Of a DNA stretch of 38,691 bases, positions 28,547-36,622 are shown one piece after another. The translations under genes were made by a program, and so were the position numbers. The DNA is from Martinezella lusitana. GTDB taxonomy: Bacteria; Pseudomonadota; Alphaproteobacteria; Rhizobiales; Rhizobiaceae. The stretch spans positions 1-38,691 of the forward strand of contig NZ_WUEY01000038.1 of the NCBI RefSeq assembly GCF_010668395.1. The letters are read 5' to 3'. How positions within the stretch are numbered: position 1 is the first letter of the stretch; each line of letters opens with the position of its first letter. Below the pieces are notes generated by a model. The model was not told where the DNA came from and made no database searches. It saw only the letters and a list, made by a program, of their open reading frames with translations.

Positions 28547-30397
28547 TCAGCCGATGCGCTGGGAAGCGCGCGCCTTTTCATACGCGGCTCGGGCCTTGTT
28601 GACCTCGGCGCGCGGGCTGACCTCGGGAACGGCGACATCCCACCAATGGCCGCCTGCGTCCGTGGTGATCAGCGGGTCGGTGTCGATGACGATGACCGAG
28701 CTGCGGTCGTTCTGCTTCGAAGCTTCGATGGCCTGTTCCAGCTCCGTGATGGAGGAAACCTTCACGGCAATCGCGCCCATGCTTTCCGCATGTGCCCGGA
28801 AGTCGATCTCCGGCATCACCTCATAACGCGAATCCTTCAGCAGATTGTTGAAGTTCGCGCCGCCGGTTGCCATCTGCAGGCGGTTGATGCAGCCGTAGCC
28901 GCGGTTGTCGAGCAGCACGACGGTCAGCTTCAAGCCGAGCATGACAGACGTCGCCAGTTCGGAATTCAGCATCATGTAGGAGCCGTCGCCGACCATGACG
29001 ACGACATCCTTCTCCGGCCGCGCCATCTTCACGCCAAGCCCGCCGGCGATCTCGTAGCCCATGCAGGAGAAGCCGTATTCCATGTGGTAGCTGCCGGGCA
29101 CGGTCACCGGCCAGAGCTTGTGCAGCTCGCCGGGCAGGCCGCCGGCCGCGCAAACCAGAATGCTCTTCTCGCCGCCGAGCGTGCGCGTGACGGCGCCGAT
29201 GACCTGGGCGTCGGAGGGCAGGGCGGCATTCGTCGTCGCCATCGCCTTGGCGGCTGCCTCCAGCCAGATCTTCTTTTCGCGCGTCGCCTTCTCGGCGAGC
29301 GACGCCGGCGCGCGCCAGCCCGTCAGGCCGGCGGAAAGCGCCTTCAGGCCCACCCGCGCATCCGTCACCAACGGGTGACTGTTGTGCTTGAGGGCGTCGT
29401 AGGCCGCGATGTTGAGGCCGATCATGGCCAGCTTCTCGTTCTTGAACAGCGCCCAGGAGCCGGTGGTAAAGTCCTGGCAGCGCGTGCCAACGGCGATCAC
29501 CAGATCGGTGTCCTCGGCAATGGCATTGGCGGCCGACGTGCCTGTCACGCCGACAGAGCCGAGCGCCAGCGGATGCGCCTCGTCGATGGCCGACTTGCCG
29601 GCCTGCGTGACGACGACGGGAATGTCGTGTGCCTCGGCAAAGGCGGCCAGCTCCTTCGTCGCCTGCGAATAGAGCACGCCGCCGCCGGCGAGGATAACCG
29701 GCTTTTCCGAGCGACGGATGAGCGCGATGGCGTTGGCAAGCTCGTCGGCATCCGGCTGCGGGCGACGCTGCGCCCAGACATGCTCTTCGAAGAAGCTTTC
29801 CGGATAGTCGAACGCCTCAGCCTGCACGTCCTGGCAGAGGGAAAGCGTCACCGGGCCGCAATCGAGTGGATCGGTCAGCACCTGCATGGCGCGCTTCAGC
29901 GCCGTCATGATCTGTTCGGGGCGGGTGATGCGGTCGAAATAGCGGGAAACGGAACGGAAAGCGTCGTTGGCCGAGACTGTGCCGTCACCGAAATCCTCGA
30001 TCTGCTGCAGCACCGGATCGGGCGCGCGATTGGCGAAGACGTCGCCGGGCAGGAGCAGGACCGGGATGCGGTTGACGTGAGCGACGCCGGCCGCCGTCAC
30101 CATGTTCAGCGCACCGGGGCCGATGGAGGTCGTGCAGGCCATGAAGCGCTGGCGGAAGCTCGCCTTGGCGAAGGCCACGGCGGCATGGGCCATGCCCTGC
30201 TCGTTGTGAGCGCGGAAGGTCGGCAGTTCCTCGCGCACCTGATAGAGCGCCTCGCCGATGCCGGCGACGTTGCCGTGACCGAAGATCGCCCAGACACCGC
30301 CGAAGATCGGCTGCTTCTGGCCGTCGATGATGGTCATCTGCTTCTTGAGGAAATGCGCGACGGCCTGTGCCATCGTCAATCGAATCGTCTTGCCCAT
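28547..30397 (-). CDS. iolD: 3D-(3,5/4)-trihydroxycyclohexane-1,2-dione acylhydrolase (decyclizing)
   Basis: The 616-residue product is a thiamine-diphosphate enzyme with the IolD layout. The N-terminal pyrimidine-binding domain has the catalytic glutamate region AHNEQGMAHAAVAFAKA. A central Rossmann domain has RSEKPVILAGGGVLYSQA. The C-terminal pyrophosphate domain has the ThDP motif VVMVGDGSYMMLNSELAT... ending in DNRGYGCIN. It opens the ring of trihydroxycyclohexane-dione to 5-deoxy-glucuronate. The length fits the family (about 610-640). The ATG at 30397 is preceded by GGGAGG about 6 bp upstream, and the gene starts 25 bp after iolC, so the two are co-transcribed. Confidence 0.95.
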   Translation of the reverse strand: MGKTIRLTMAQAVAHFLKKQMTIIDGQKQPIFGGVWAIFGHGNVAGIGEALYQVREELPTFRAHNEQGMAHAAVAFAKASFRQRFMACTTSIGPGALNMVTAAGVAHVNRIPVLLLPGDVFANRAPDPVLQQIEDFGDGTVSANDAFRSVSRYFDRITRPEQIMTALKRAMQVLTDPLDCGPVTLSLCQDVQAEAFDYPESFFEEHVWAQRRPQPDADELANAIALIRRSEKPVILAGGGVLYSQATKELAAFAEAHDIPVVVTQAGKSAIDEAHPLALGSVGVTGTSAANAIAEDTDLVIAVGTRCQDFTTGSWALFKNEKLAMIGLNIAAYDALKHNSHPLVTDARVGLKALSAGLTGWRAPASLAEKATREKKIWLEAAAKAMATTNAALPSDAQVIGAVTRTLGGEKSILVCAAGGLPGELHKLWPVTVPGSYHMEYGFSCMGYEIAGGLGVKMARPEKDVVVMVGDGSYMMLNSELATSVMLGLKLTVVLLDNRGYGCINRLQMATGGANFNNLLKDSRYEVMPEIDFRAHAESMGAIAVKVSSITELEQAIEASKQNDRSSVIVIDTDPLITTDAGGHWWDVAVPEVSPRAEVNKARAAYEKARASQRIG

Positions 30398-30422
30398 CGG
30401 GCGCCTCCCAAATGCTAGAATG

Positions 30423-32357
30423 TCACAGGCCGCGGGTTTTAAGCCACGCCGCCGTCAATTGGCGGAAACGGCCGGCCATGTCGGCAATCGCTTCCTCGTC
30501 GTTCATGCCGCCCGACAGCCATGCGCGGGCCGTATCGGAGAAAATGGTGCGCCCGACGGCGAAACCCTTGACCGAGGGCGCCGCCAGTGTCGCCTCGAAG
30601 CTGCGGATCAATTCTTCCGCCGGCGCCTCCAGTCCCAGCAGCACGATACCCCGGCACCATGGATCATTTTTGGCGATCACGGCATCGATTTTTTTCCAAG
30701 CGGCGGTCGATTCCTGCGGCTCCAGCTTCCACCAGTCCGGCTTGATACCGAGCGCGTACAGCTCTTCCATCGCCGTCGGGATGGTGTCGTCGGTCAGCGG
30801 CCCGTTCTTGCCGGCGATGATCTCGATCAGAAGCTCGCGGCCGACCTTGCGGGCCGCTTCGAACAGCGTCCGCAGCTTCTCCTGCTGCTCCGTCTTCAGC
30901 TCCTTCGGATCGTCCGGATGGTAGAAGCAGAGGCATTTGATGCAGTGGTTGAGCGGCCATTCGACAAGCTGCGAACCGATGTCTTGGCTGAATTCGAATC
31001 TCAGCGGCTTCGATCCCGGTAGCTCGACGGGCCGTCCGATCCAGGAGAAATTCTTGGTTGCGGCGTCGAAGAAGGCATCGCGGCCGAAGCGTTCGTCGAT
31101 CAGCATGCCGTAGCCAGGCCGACCGTCCGCCACCCTTGCCGCCGCCTCGACGGCCAGCCGCTTGAAGGCAACGATCCTGTCGTGGCCGATGCCCAGCTCG
31201 TCGGCGACGCTGACGAGCTGCGAGCGGTGATCGATGGCAAGCGCCATCAGCAACGGGATCTCGTCGTTGCGGCGGGTCGTTGCCCAATGGATGTGGTTGA
31301 TCGCCTCGTCCTTGCGCAGCGCCTTGTGCCGGCTGCCCGTCTTCAGGAAGAAATCGAGTTCGGTCCAGGTCGGATATTCCGGCGAGCAGAGCAGGCGGGA
31401 GACGGCAAAGGCACCGCAGGCATTCGCCCAGGTGGCGCAGGTCTTCAGCGGTTCGCCGCGAAGATAGCCGCGCAGGAAGCCGGACATGAACGCGTCGCCC
31501 GCGCCGAGAACATTAAACACCTCGATCGGGAACCCCTGGCCGACAATGCCGGCTTCGAGATCGTCGGAGATTGCGCCTTCGTAGACGATGCAGCCCATGG
31601 CGCCGCGCTTCAATACGATGACGGCGGATGAAAGGCGGCGGATTTCCTTCAGGGCGCCGAGCACGTCGTCCGCACCCGAGGCAATCATGATCTCCTCTTC
31701 CGTCCCGATGATCAGGTCGCAGTCCGGCAGCGTCTCCTTCATCTTGGCGGAAACGCGGTCAGACTTCACATAGCGCTCGAAACCCTCGGCATGGCCGGCA
31801 AGGCCCCAGAGGTTCGGCCGATAGTCGATATCGAAGATCACCCTGCGGCCGTTCGCCTTGGCGATGCGGATCGCCTTGCGCTGGGCTGCCTCGGTGTTGG
31901 GCTTGGAAAAATGCGTGCCGGAAACCAGAACGGAGCTGGAGGATTTGATGAAGTCCTCGTCGATATCGCTTTCCTCGAGCGCCATGTCGGCGCAGTCGGA
32001 ACGATAGAAGATCATCGGCGAGACGCCTTCGGCTTCGACGGCGAGCAGCACCAGCGCCGTCAGCCTGGCCTTGTCCGTGACGATCCCGTCGACGGCGACG
32101 CCTTCGCGCGCCGATTGTTCGCGGATGAAGCGGCCCATCTGCTCGTCGCCGACACGGGTGATGAGGCCGGATTTCAGACCGAGCCGCGCCGTGCCGATGG
32201 CGATGTTGGCCGGGCAGCCGCCGACCGACTTGGCAAACGAGGCGATGTCTTCCAGTCGCGAGCCGATCTGCTGACCGTAAAGATCGACGGAAGACCGGCC
32301 GATGGTAATCACATCGAGTTTCGCCTCCGGCCGAGCGCCCGGATTGTCGTGTGCCAT
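30423..32357 (-). CDS. iolC: Bifunctional 5-dehydro-2-deoxygluconokinase / DUF2090 protein
   Basis: The 644-residue product is a fusion. Residues 1-320 are a PfkB-family kinase: VITIGRSSVDLYGQQIG, GGCPANIAIGTARLG and the anion-hole motif NVLGAGDAFMSGFLRG with the catalytic Asp. Residues about 330-640 are a DUF2090 domain (MALAIDHRSQLVSVADELG, KCLCFYHPDDP, GFAVGRTIFSDTARAWL), a TIM-barrel regarded as the phosphogluconate aldolase that replaces IolJ. The enzyme phosphorylates 2-deoxy-5-keto-gluconate and presumably cleaves it to dihydroxyacetone phosphate and malonate semialdehyde. The ATG at 32357 is preferred over 32378 because GGAGG stands 6-7 bp before it. It is the first gene after the promoter at 32498-32526. 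Confidence 0.93.
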   Translation of the reverse strand: MAHDNPGARPEAKLDVITIGRSSVDLYGQQIGSRLEDIASFAKSVGGCPANIAIGTARLGLKSGLITRVGDEQMGRFIREQSAREGVAVDGIVTDKARLTALVLLAVEAEGVSPMIFYRSDCADMALEESDIDEDFIKSSSSVLVSGTHFSKPNTEAAQRKAIRIAKANGRRVIFDIDYRPNLWGLAGHAEGFERYVKSDRVSAKMKETLPDCDLIIGTEEEIMIASGADDVLGALKEIRRLSSAVIVLKRGAMGCIVYEGAISDDLEAGIVGQGFPIEVFNVLGAGDAFMSGFLRGYLRGEPLKTCATWANACGAFAVSRLLCSPEYPTWTELDFFLKTGSRHKALRKDEAINHIHWATTRRNDEIPLLMALAIDHRSQLVSVADELGIGHDRIVAFKRLAVEAAARVADGRPGYGMLIDERFGRDAFFDAATKNFSWIGRPVELPGSKPLRFEFSQDIGSQLVEWPLNHCIKCLCFYHPDDPKELKTEQQEKLRTLFEAARKVGRELLIEIIAGKNGPLTDDTIPTAMEELYALGIKPDWWKLEPQESTAAWKKIDAVIAKNDPWCRGIVLLGLEAPAEELIRSFEATLAAPSVKGFAVGRTIFSDTARAWLSGGMNDEEAIADMAGRFRQLTAAWLKTRGL

Positions 32358-32497
32358 GATGTCCTCCCGTCCATGCATGACCTCTTTTGCTCTTCAGCTT
32401 GCGCCGAGATCATGCGTTATTGAAAGTGCCGGTATTCGTTTCGTCCCGGTTGCGGCGGATCGGGCGGCCATTTTCCACAGTCGCGATCCCGGTTGTA

Positions 32498-32526
32498 GTG
32501 AAACATCGGTTCCGAGATTTTGTCAA
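32498..32526 (-). promoter_or_regulatory. Predicted iolC promoter with IolR sites
   Basis: On the minus strand a perfect TTGACA (32526-32521), a 17-bp spacer and a weak -10 TTTCAC (32503-32498) precede iolC by about 140 bp. One IolR-type site (GAAA-N6-TTCC, 32500-32513) covers the spacer and -10, and another lies just upstream of the -35. Confidence 0.6.
32500..32513. promoter_or_regulatory. IolR-type operator in the iolC promoter
   Basis: GAAA-CATCGG-TTCC matches the IolR recognition sequence GGAA-N6-TTCC, reported for Sinorhizobium meliloti, at 7 of 8 positions. It lies between the predicted -35 and -10, where a repressor would block RNA polymerase. Confidence 0.65.
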
Positions 32527-32529
32527 TTC

Positions 32530-32543
32530 GGAATATTTATTCC
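32530..32543. promoter_or_regulatory. Perfect IolR-type operator overlapping the iolR stop codon
   Basis: GGAA-TATTTA-TTCC (32530-32543) fits GGAA-N6-TTCC exactly. It overlaps the last codons and stop of iolR (32537) and lies 30 bp centre to centre from the site at 32500-32513, about three helical turns, just upstream of the iolC -35. Confidence 0.75.
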
Positions 32544-33409
32544 ATTTTCGTTTTGTCTGCTTTTGTTGTTCCTTTTCGCCGACGCTCGGCGATGGCAACG
32601 GGGAAGGCCATGATGAGCGCCATCGACGCCGACAGCGACCGGAAACCGGCGAAGTCGGTCTCGGCCACCTCGAACCAGTGGGTCGCGCAGGCGGTGAGCG
32701 GAGAAAAGGCCGAATCGGTGATGGCGATGACGGGCACGTTGCGGGAGGCGAGGTCCTGTGCCTGCGCCAGACTGTCGGCGGCATAGGGCGAAAAGCTCGC
32801 GGCGATCGCAGCGTCCCTTTCCGTGGCAAAGCGGGCGATCTCGCCGTCGATGCCGTTGGGCGAGGCGACGATCTGATGGCGTATGTTCAGCTTGGAAAAG
32901 GCGTAGCTCATATGCGCCGTCAGCGGATAGGAGCGGCGCTTGGCGATAAGGTAGATCGTCTCGGCGGCGGCAAGGACATCGATGGACTTGGCAAACGTAT
33001 CGGTCTCGATGGTTGCGGCGAGCTTGTTGATGGATTGGCTTGCGGCGGAAAGAAAGCCGGAGAGGATACCGGCCTCTTCGTCCTTTATCCCGGACTGCTC
33101 AAGCGTCACGAGCCGCTCTTCGTAGCTCAGAGTTCGATCGCGAAGCCTTTCGCGAAAGATGCTTTGCAGGTCGGAAAATCCTTCATAGCCGAGGTGATGG
33201 GCAAGGCGCACCAGAGTGGACGGTTGAACCTCGGCCGCGGCTGCGATGCTGGCCGTTGTCCCAAAGGCGACTTCATCCGGATTGCCGAGCGCGAAGGCGG
33301 CAACCTGCGCCAGTCGTTTCGGCATGGCGTTCTTGCGCTCTATGATGGTGCTGCGCAGGCTTTCGAAGTCGCGGGGTACTCTGGTCTGCGTCTCGATCGT
33401 GTTGTCCAT
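32537..33409 (-). CDS. iolR: RpiR/MurR family repressor of inositol catabolism
   Basis: The 290-residue product has an N-terminal RpiR helix-turn-helix domain (about 20-95; PKRLAQVAAFALGNPDEVAFGTTASIAAAAEVQPSTLVRLAHHLGYEGFSDLQ). The C-terminal SIS domain (about 125-270; AETIYLIAKRRSYPLTAHMSYAF, NVPVIAITDSAFSPLT) binds a phosphosugar. In S. meliloti IolR represses the iol genes and responds to a late inositol-pathway phosphate intermediate. The frame is open to 33466; the ATG at 33409 has GAAGGA 6 bp upstream and starts the protein at MDNTIETQTRV. An IolR-type site lies in its own predicted promoter. It is immediately upstream of iolC on the same strand. Confidence 0.92.
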   Translation of the reverse strand: MDNTIETQTRVPRDFESLRSTIIERKNAMPKRLAQVAAFALGNPDEVAFGTTASIAAAAEVQPSTLVRLAHHLGYEGFSDLQSIFRERLRDRTLSYEERLVTLEQSGIKDEEAGILSGFLSAASQSINKLAATIETDTFAKSIDVLAAAETIYLIAKRRSYPLTAHMSYAFSKLNIRHQIVASPNGIDGEIARFATERDAAIAASFSPYAADSLAQAQDLASRNVPVIAITDSAFSPLTACATHWFEVAETDFAGFRSLSASMALIMAFPVAIAERRRKGTTKADKTKME

Positions 33410-33437
33410 GCGCCGTCCTTCAGCTTCCCCATCGCCC

Positions 33438-33466
33438 ATAATGAAACAAATATTCCATAATTGCAA
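33438..33466 (-). promoter_or_regulatory. Predicted iolR promoter with an IolR-type operator in the spacer
   Basis: On the minus strand TTGCAA (33466-33461), a 17-bp spacer and CATTAT (33443-33438) precede the iolR ATG by about 29 bp. The spacer holds GGAA-TATTTG-TTTC (33456-33443), 7 of 8 positions of the IolR pattern, the same architecture as at iolC. Confidence 0.6.
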
Positions 33467-33584
33467 CGATAGCGGATTTTGATTTGTTCGGCACGAATAA
33501 TTTTAACTTTATGATTTTAAACATATAAATATGGATTGTGAACTCTGGATGGGATGTGGCGCTCACAAGTGCGCTTGTCAAAAC

Positions 33585-33598
33585 GGTCTAAATATTCC
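33585..33598. promoter_or_regulatory. Partial IolR-type site before iolY
   Basis: GGTC-TAAATA-TTCC matches 6 of 8 positions of GGAA-N6-TTCC. It lies 43 bp before the iolY ATG, downstream of a possible -35 TTGTCA (33575-33580) and just upstream of an AAAAAT at about -10. The core AAATATTCC is shared with the iolR promoter site. Confidence 0.45.
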
Positions 33599-33640
33599 AA
33601 AAATCGCCAGACTACGGGAGATTTTGAGGAGAATGGGCAA

Positions 33641-34759
33641 ATGAAGCCGTTGGGCGTTGGATTGATCGGCACCGGTTATATGGGCAAATGCCATGCGCTG
33701 GCATGGAATGCGGTCAAGACCGTATTCGGCGATGTCGCGCGGCCGCGCCTGGTGCATCTGGCCGAAGCCAATGCCGATCTTGCAAAGGCGCGGGGCGACG
33801 AGTTCGGCTTCGAAAAGGCGACGGCCGACTGGCGGGAACTCATCGCGGATCCTGAGGTCGACGTCGTCTCCGTCACGACGCCCAATCAGTTCCACCCGGA
33901 AATGGCGATTGCCGCCCTTGAAGCCGGCAAGCATGTCTGGTGCGAAAAGCCGATGGCGCCGTCCTATGGCGACGCCGAGCGCATGCTCGCTGCGGCCAAG
34001 GCTTCGGGCAAGGTCGCCGCTCTCGGCTACAATTATATCCAGAATCCGGTGATGCGGCATATCAAGGCGCTGATCGCGGAAGGCGCGATCGGCGCGGTCA
34101 ATCACGTCCGTGTCGAGATGGACGAAGATTTCATGGCCGATCCGAACGGCCTTTTCTATTGGAAGAGCGAGCTTGCTTCCGGCTATGGCGCTCTCGATGA
34201 CTTTGCCGTCCATCCGCTTTCGCTGCTCTGGTTCCTCTTCGGCCATGTCGAGGCCGTCATTACAGATATGGTGAAGCCCTATGCCGAGCGGCCGCTGAAG
34301 GATGGCGGTCGCCGCACCGTCGAGAACCACGATCTTGCCAATGTGCTGATGCGGCTCGGCGGCGGCATTTCCGCCGTGCTCATGGCCAACCGCTCGGCCT
34401 GGGGCCGCAAGGGGCGGATAGCCTTGCAGATTTTCGGCTCCAAGGGGTCGATCTCCTACGATCAGGAGCGCATGAACGAATTCGAGCTCTATCTGGCCGA
34501 GGGCAGGGACAGCGAACAGGGCTTCCGCAAGGTTCTCGCCGCACCCGCTCACAAGCCCTATGACCGCTTCATCCCCGCGCCAGGACATGGCCTCGGCTTC
34601 AACGATCTGAAGATCATCGAATGCCGCGAGCTTATCCGCGCCATTTCCGGCGAGGCTGCGTCGGTCGTGGCTTTCGAAGATGGACTGCGCATCGAGAAAT
34701 CGGTGCATGCCATGGCGCGGTCCTTCCATGAGCGGCGCTGGGTCGAAATCCCGAACTGA
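33641..34759 (+). CDS. iolY: Gfo/Idh/MocA family oxidoreductase, probable inositol dehydrogenase
   Basis: The 372-residue product has the NAD-binding motif GVGLIGTGYMGKCHALAW at residues 5-22, the Gfo/Idh/MocA catalytic EKP motif in HVWCEKPMAPSYGDAE, and the active-site Asp/His in DDFAVHPLSLLWF. It would oxidise an inositol isomer or related polyol with NAD(P). In S. meliloti the equivalent gene next to iolRCDEB is iolY; the symbol here follows that synteny and is less certain than the family. The ATG at 33641 is preceded by GAGGAG about 9 bp upstream and starts the conserved region. Unlike the S. meliloti operon iolYRCDEB, here it is divergent from iolR, with an IolR-like site in the shared gap. 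No idhA or mmsA lies in the window. Confidence 0.8.
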   Translation: MKPLGVGLIGTGYMGKCHALAWNAVKTVFGDVARPRLVHLAEANADLAKARGDEFGFEKATADWRELIADPEVDVVSVTTPNQFHPEMAIAALEAGKHVWCEKPMAPSYGDAERMLAAAKASGKVAALGYNYIQNPVMRHIKALIAEGAIGAVNHVRVEMDEDFMADPNGLFYWKSELASGYGALDDFAVHPLSLLWFLFGHVEAVITDMVKPYAERPLKDGGRRTVENHDLANVLMRLGGGISAVLMANRSAWGRKGRIALQIFGSKGSISYDQERMNEFELYLAEGRDSEQGFRKVLAAPAHKPYDRFIPAPGHGLGFNDLKIIECRELIRAISGEAASVVAFEDGLRIEKSVHAMARSFHERRWVEIPN

Positions 34760-34811
34760 GGCTTTCGGCCCAACTTTCTCCCGATCCGGGGCGCAGGGTC
34801 AGTCGCGATTG

Positions 34812-34831
34812 ACGCTTGCAGGCGCAAGCGT
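34812..34831 (+). terminator. Hairpin downstream of iolY
   Basis: ACGCTTGC (34812-34819) pairs perfectly with GCAAGCGT (34824-34831) around AGGC. It lies 52 bp after the iolY stop and 75 bp before the flavoprotein start. It lacks a long U tract, so it could be a terminator or a leader structure. Confidence 0.4.
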
Positions 34832-34905
34832 TACCCCTGAAGCCCATAGGCGGCCTCCCGCATTCGAGCGGGCCAGGTTGCCATAATAACAATGGAGTAC
34901 GGATC

Positions 34906-36123
34906 GTGACGGGCAGATTGGTCATTGTCGGGGCCGGGCAGGCGGGTTTCGCGCTCGCTGCCAAATTGCGTGGGCTGGGTGATTCGCGGCCGATCACCAT
35001 CGTCGGCGCCGAGGAAAACCTTCCCTACCAGCGGCCGCCATTGACCAAGAAATACCTGCTCGGCGAGATGGCCTTCGATCGCCTGCTGTTCCGGCCCGAG
35101 CATTGGTATGCCGACAATAATGTCGAGATCCGCGTCTCCACCTGGGTCGAGCAGATCGATCGTGCCGCCAGGCAGATCGTCATGCAGGATGGCTCGCGGC
35201 TGGATTACGAGACGCTGGCGCTTGCGACGGGCTCGACGCCGCGCCGTTTGCCGCCCTCCGTCGGCGGTGCGCTCGAAGGCGTCTATCTCGCCCGCAACAA
35301 GCGCGATGCCGATCTCCTCGCGGGTGAGATGCGCCCGGGTCGCCGGGCTCTCATTATCGGTGGCGGCTATATCGGGCTCGAGGCTGCCGCCGTCGCACGC
35401 CATCGCGGCCTCGAGGTTACTCTTATAGAAATGAGCGACCGGATCCTGCAGCGTGTCGCGGCCAAGGAAACGGCCGACATTTTCAGGACCATCCATCAAA
35501 AGCACGATGTCGTCATTCGCGAGAAGACCGGATTGAAGCAGCTGATCGGCCACAATGGTCATGTCGTTGCCGCCGAACTTTCCGACGGATCGACGATCGA
35601 TGTCGATTTCGTCATCGTCGGCATCGGCGTCGCGCCCAATGACAGGCTCGCCAAGGAAGCCGGACTGGAGGTCGGCAACGGCATCGTCGTCGATTCGTTT
35701 GCCCGCACCTCGGATCCCGCCATCTTCGCCATGGGCGATTGCGTCGAGCTGCCATGGGAAGATGGCCGCATCCGCCTCGAATCGGTCCAGAATGCTGTCG
35801 ATCAGGCCGAAGCCGCAGCCGCGATCATTGCCGGCGGCGAAAAGGCCTATGACCCGAAGCCGTGGTTCTGGTCGGATCAATATGACGTGAAGCTGCAGAT
35901 CGCCGGCTTCAACCTGGGTTACGACGAGACCCTCCTGCGCCCCGGCGCGCGCGAAGGCGCGGCATCGGTCTGGTATTTCAAGCAGGGCCGCTTCATCGCC
36001 GTCGACGCGGTAAATGACGCGAAGGCCTATGTGACCGGCAAAAAGCTCCTGGAAACCGGCGCCAATCCGTCCAGGGAGATTCTTGCCGATCCGGCCGCCG
36101 ATTTGAAGCAGCTGTTGGCTTGA
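34906..36123 (+). CDS. FAD-dependent ferredoxin reductase family protein (rhodocoxin/BphA4-like)
   Basis: The 405-residue product has the fold of oxygenase-coupled ferredoxin reductases. It shows the FAD motif LVIVGAGQAGFALAAKL (residues 4-20), PLTKKYLLGEM, the NAD motif RALIIGGGYIGLEAAAVARHRG near 145-168, the FAD-binding AIFAMGDCVELP near 265-276, and a C-terminal reductase domain (YDPKPWFWSDQYDVKLQIAG). It would pass electrons from NAD(P)H to a [2Fe-2S] ferredoxin serving a cytochrome P450 or Rieske oxygenase, but no such partner is in the window. The frame is open from 34816. I prefer the GTG at 34906 because GGAG stands 8 bp upstream and the protein then begins at the FAD motif. A hairpin follows the stop. 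Confidence 0.88.
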   Translation: MTGRLVIVGAGQAGFALAAKLRGLGDSRPITIVGAEENLPYQRPPLTKKYLLGEMAFDRLLFRPEHWYADNNVEIRVSTWVEQIDRAARQIVMQDGSRLDYETLALATGSTPRRLPPSVGGALEGVYLARNKRDADLLAGEMRPGRRALIIGGGYIGLEAAAVARHRGLEVTLIEMSDRILQRVAAKETADIFRTIHQKHDVVIREKTGLKQLIGHNGHVVAAELSDGSTIDVDFVIVGIGVAPNDRLAKEAGLEVGNGIVVDSFARTSDPAIFAMGDCVELPWEDGRIRLESVQNAVDQAEAAAAIIAGGEKAYDPKPWFWSDQYDVKLQIAGFNLGYDETLLRPGAREGAASVWYFKQGRFIAVDAVNDAKAYVTGKKLLETGANPSREILADPAADLKQLLA

Positions 36124-36136
36124 TATGCGTTTGCAA

Positions 36137-36162
36137 GCCGGTCGGACCGCGCTCCGGTCGGC
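36137..36162 (+). terminator. Hairpin after the flavoprotein gene
   Basis: GCCGGTCGGA pairs with TCCGGTCGGC (10 bp with two G-U pairs) around CCGCGC, starting 13 bp after the stop codon. It has no strong U tract. Confidence 0.45.
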
Positions 36163-36252
36163 AACTGCCTGTTGCCGAATCTCGGAAAGAACGTGTTTGA
36201 AGGTGAAAAAGCGCTTGCGTCGATAAATGTTTGGCCCTATCAGGGCCGCACC

Positions 36253-36342
36253 GGAGAGGTGGCCGAGTGGTCGAAGGCGCTCCCCTGCTAAGGGAGTATA
36301 CCAGAAATGGTATCGTGGGTTCGAATCCCATCTTCTCCGCCA
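36253..36342 (+). tRNA. tRNA-Ser (anticodon GCU)
   Basis: The 90-nt gene folds as a class II serine tRNA. The acceptor stem GGAGAGG pairs with CTTCTCC (one G-U) and is followed by discriminator G and an encoded CCA at 36340-36342. The anticodon stem-loop CTCCC-CTGCTAA-GGGAG gives anticodon GCU at 36287-36289, reading AGC/AGU. A long variable arm (TATACCAGAAATGGTA) is typical of serine tRNAs, and the T-loop GTTCGAATCCC is intact. Nothing suggests a pseudogene. Confidence 0.97.
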
Positions 36343-36517
36343 TCTGATCATCATCGAATAAAGTGAGTTCCGGGAAACCTTGCCTTGAGGCTTCATCCGC
36401 GGTCTTAGCCGCCGGGTCCGCAATATACCCAGCCTTCCATGCAATATCGTCGGGCTCTTCGTCGGACTTCCGTACAATCGGTGCAGGCGCGGGCAAATCG
36501 TCAATCAGATCTGACAT
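36343..36517 (-). other. Doubtful open frame running antisense into tRNA-Ser
   Basis: On the minus strand a frame starts at ATG 36517 (or 36529) and reads MSDLIDDLPAPAPIV..., about 57 residues of acidic, coding-like composition (DEEPDDIAWKAGYIADPAAK). It then continues without a stop into the antisense of the tRNA, giving the peptide MGFEPTIPFLVY that such antisense reading typically yields. There is no ribosome binding site. It may be the relic of a gene whose end was lost at the tRNA, or chance. Confidence 0.25.
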
Positions 36518-36622
36518 GGATTCAAACATGCCCCCGAGGGCGTGATGCGCTGCCGTGGTTGCCGATCGGTCATTTGCATGAATTGCCGCGAGACGTCATG
36601 AGTTCGAGTGAGCCGCCGCCAC

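Noticed and set aside
28646..30418. 590-codon open frame on the plus strand
   Set aside because: It is the antisense of iolD. High GC3 coding genes produce long stop-free antisense frames; its product is rich in Arg, Asp, Gly and His with no domain, while iolD is a clear family match.
34831..36504. 557-codon minus-strand frame crossing the tRNA
   Set aside because: It is antisense to the ferredoxin reductase and the tRNA; only the first part (36343-36517) is kept, as a doubtful item.
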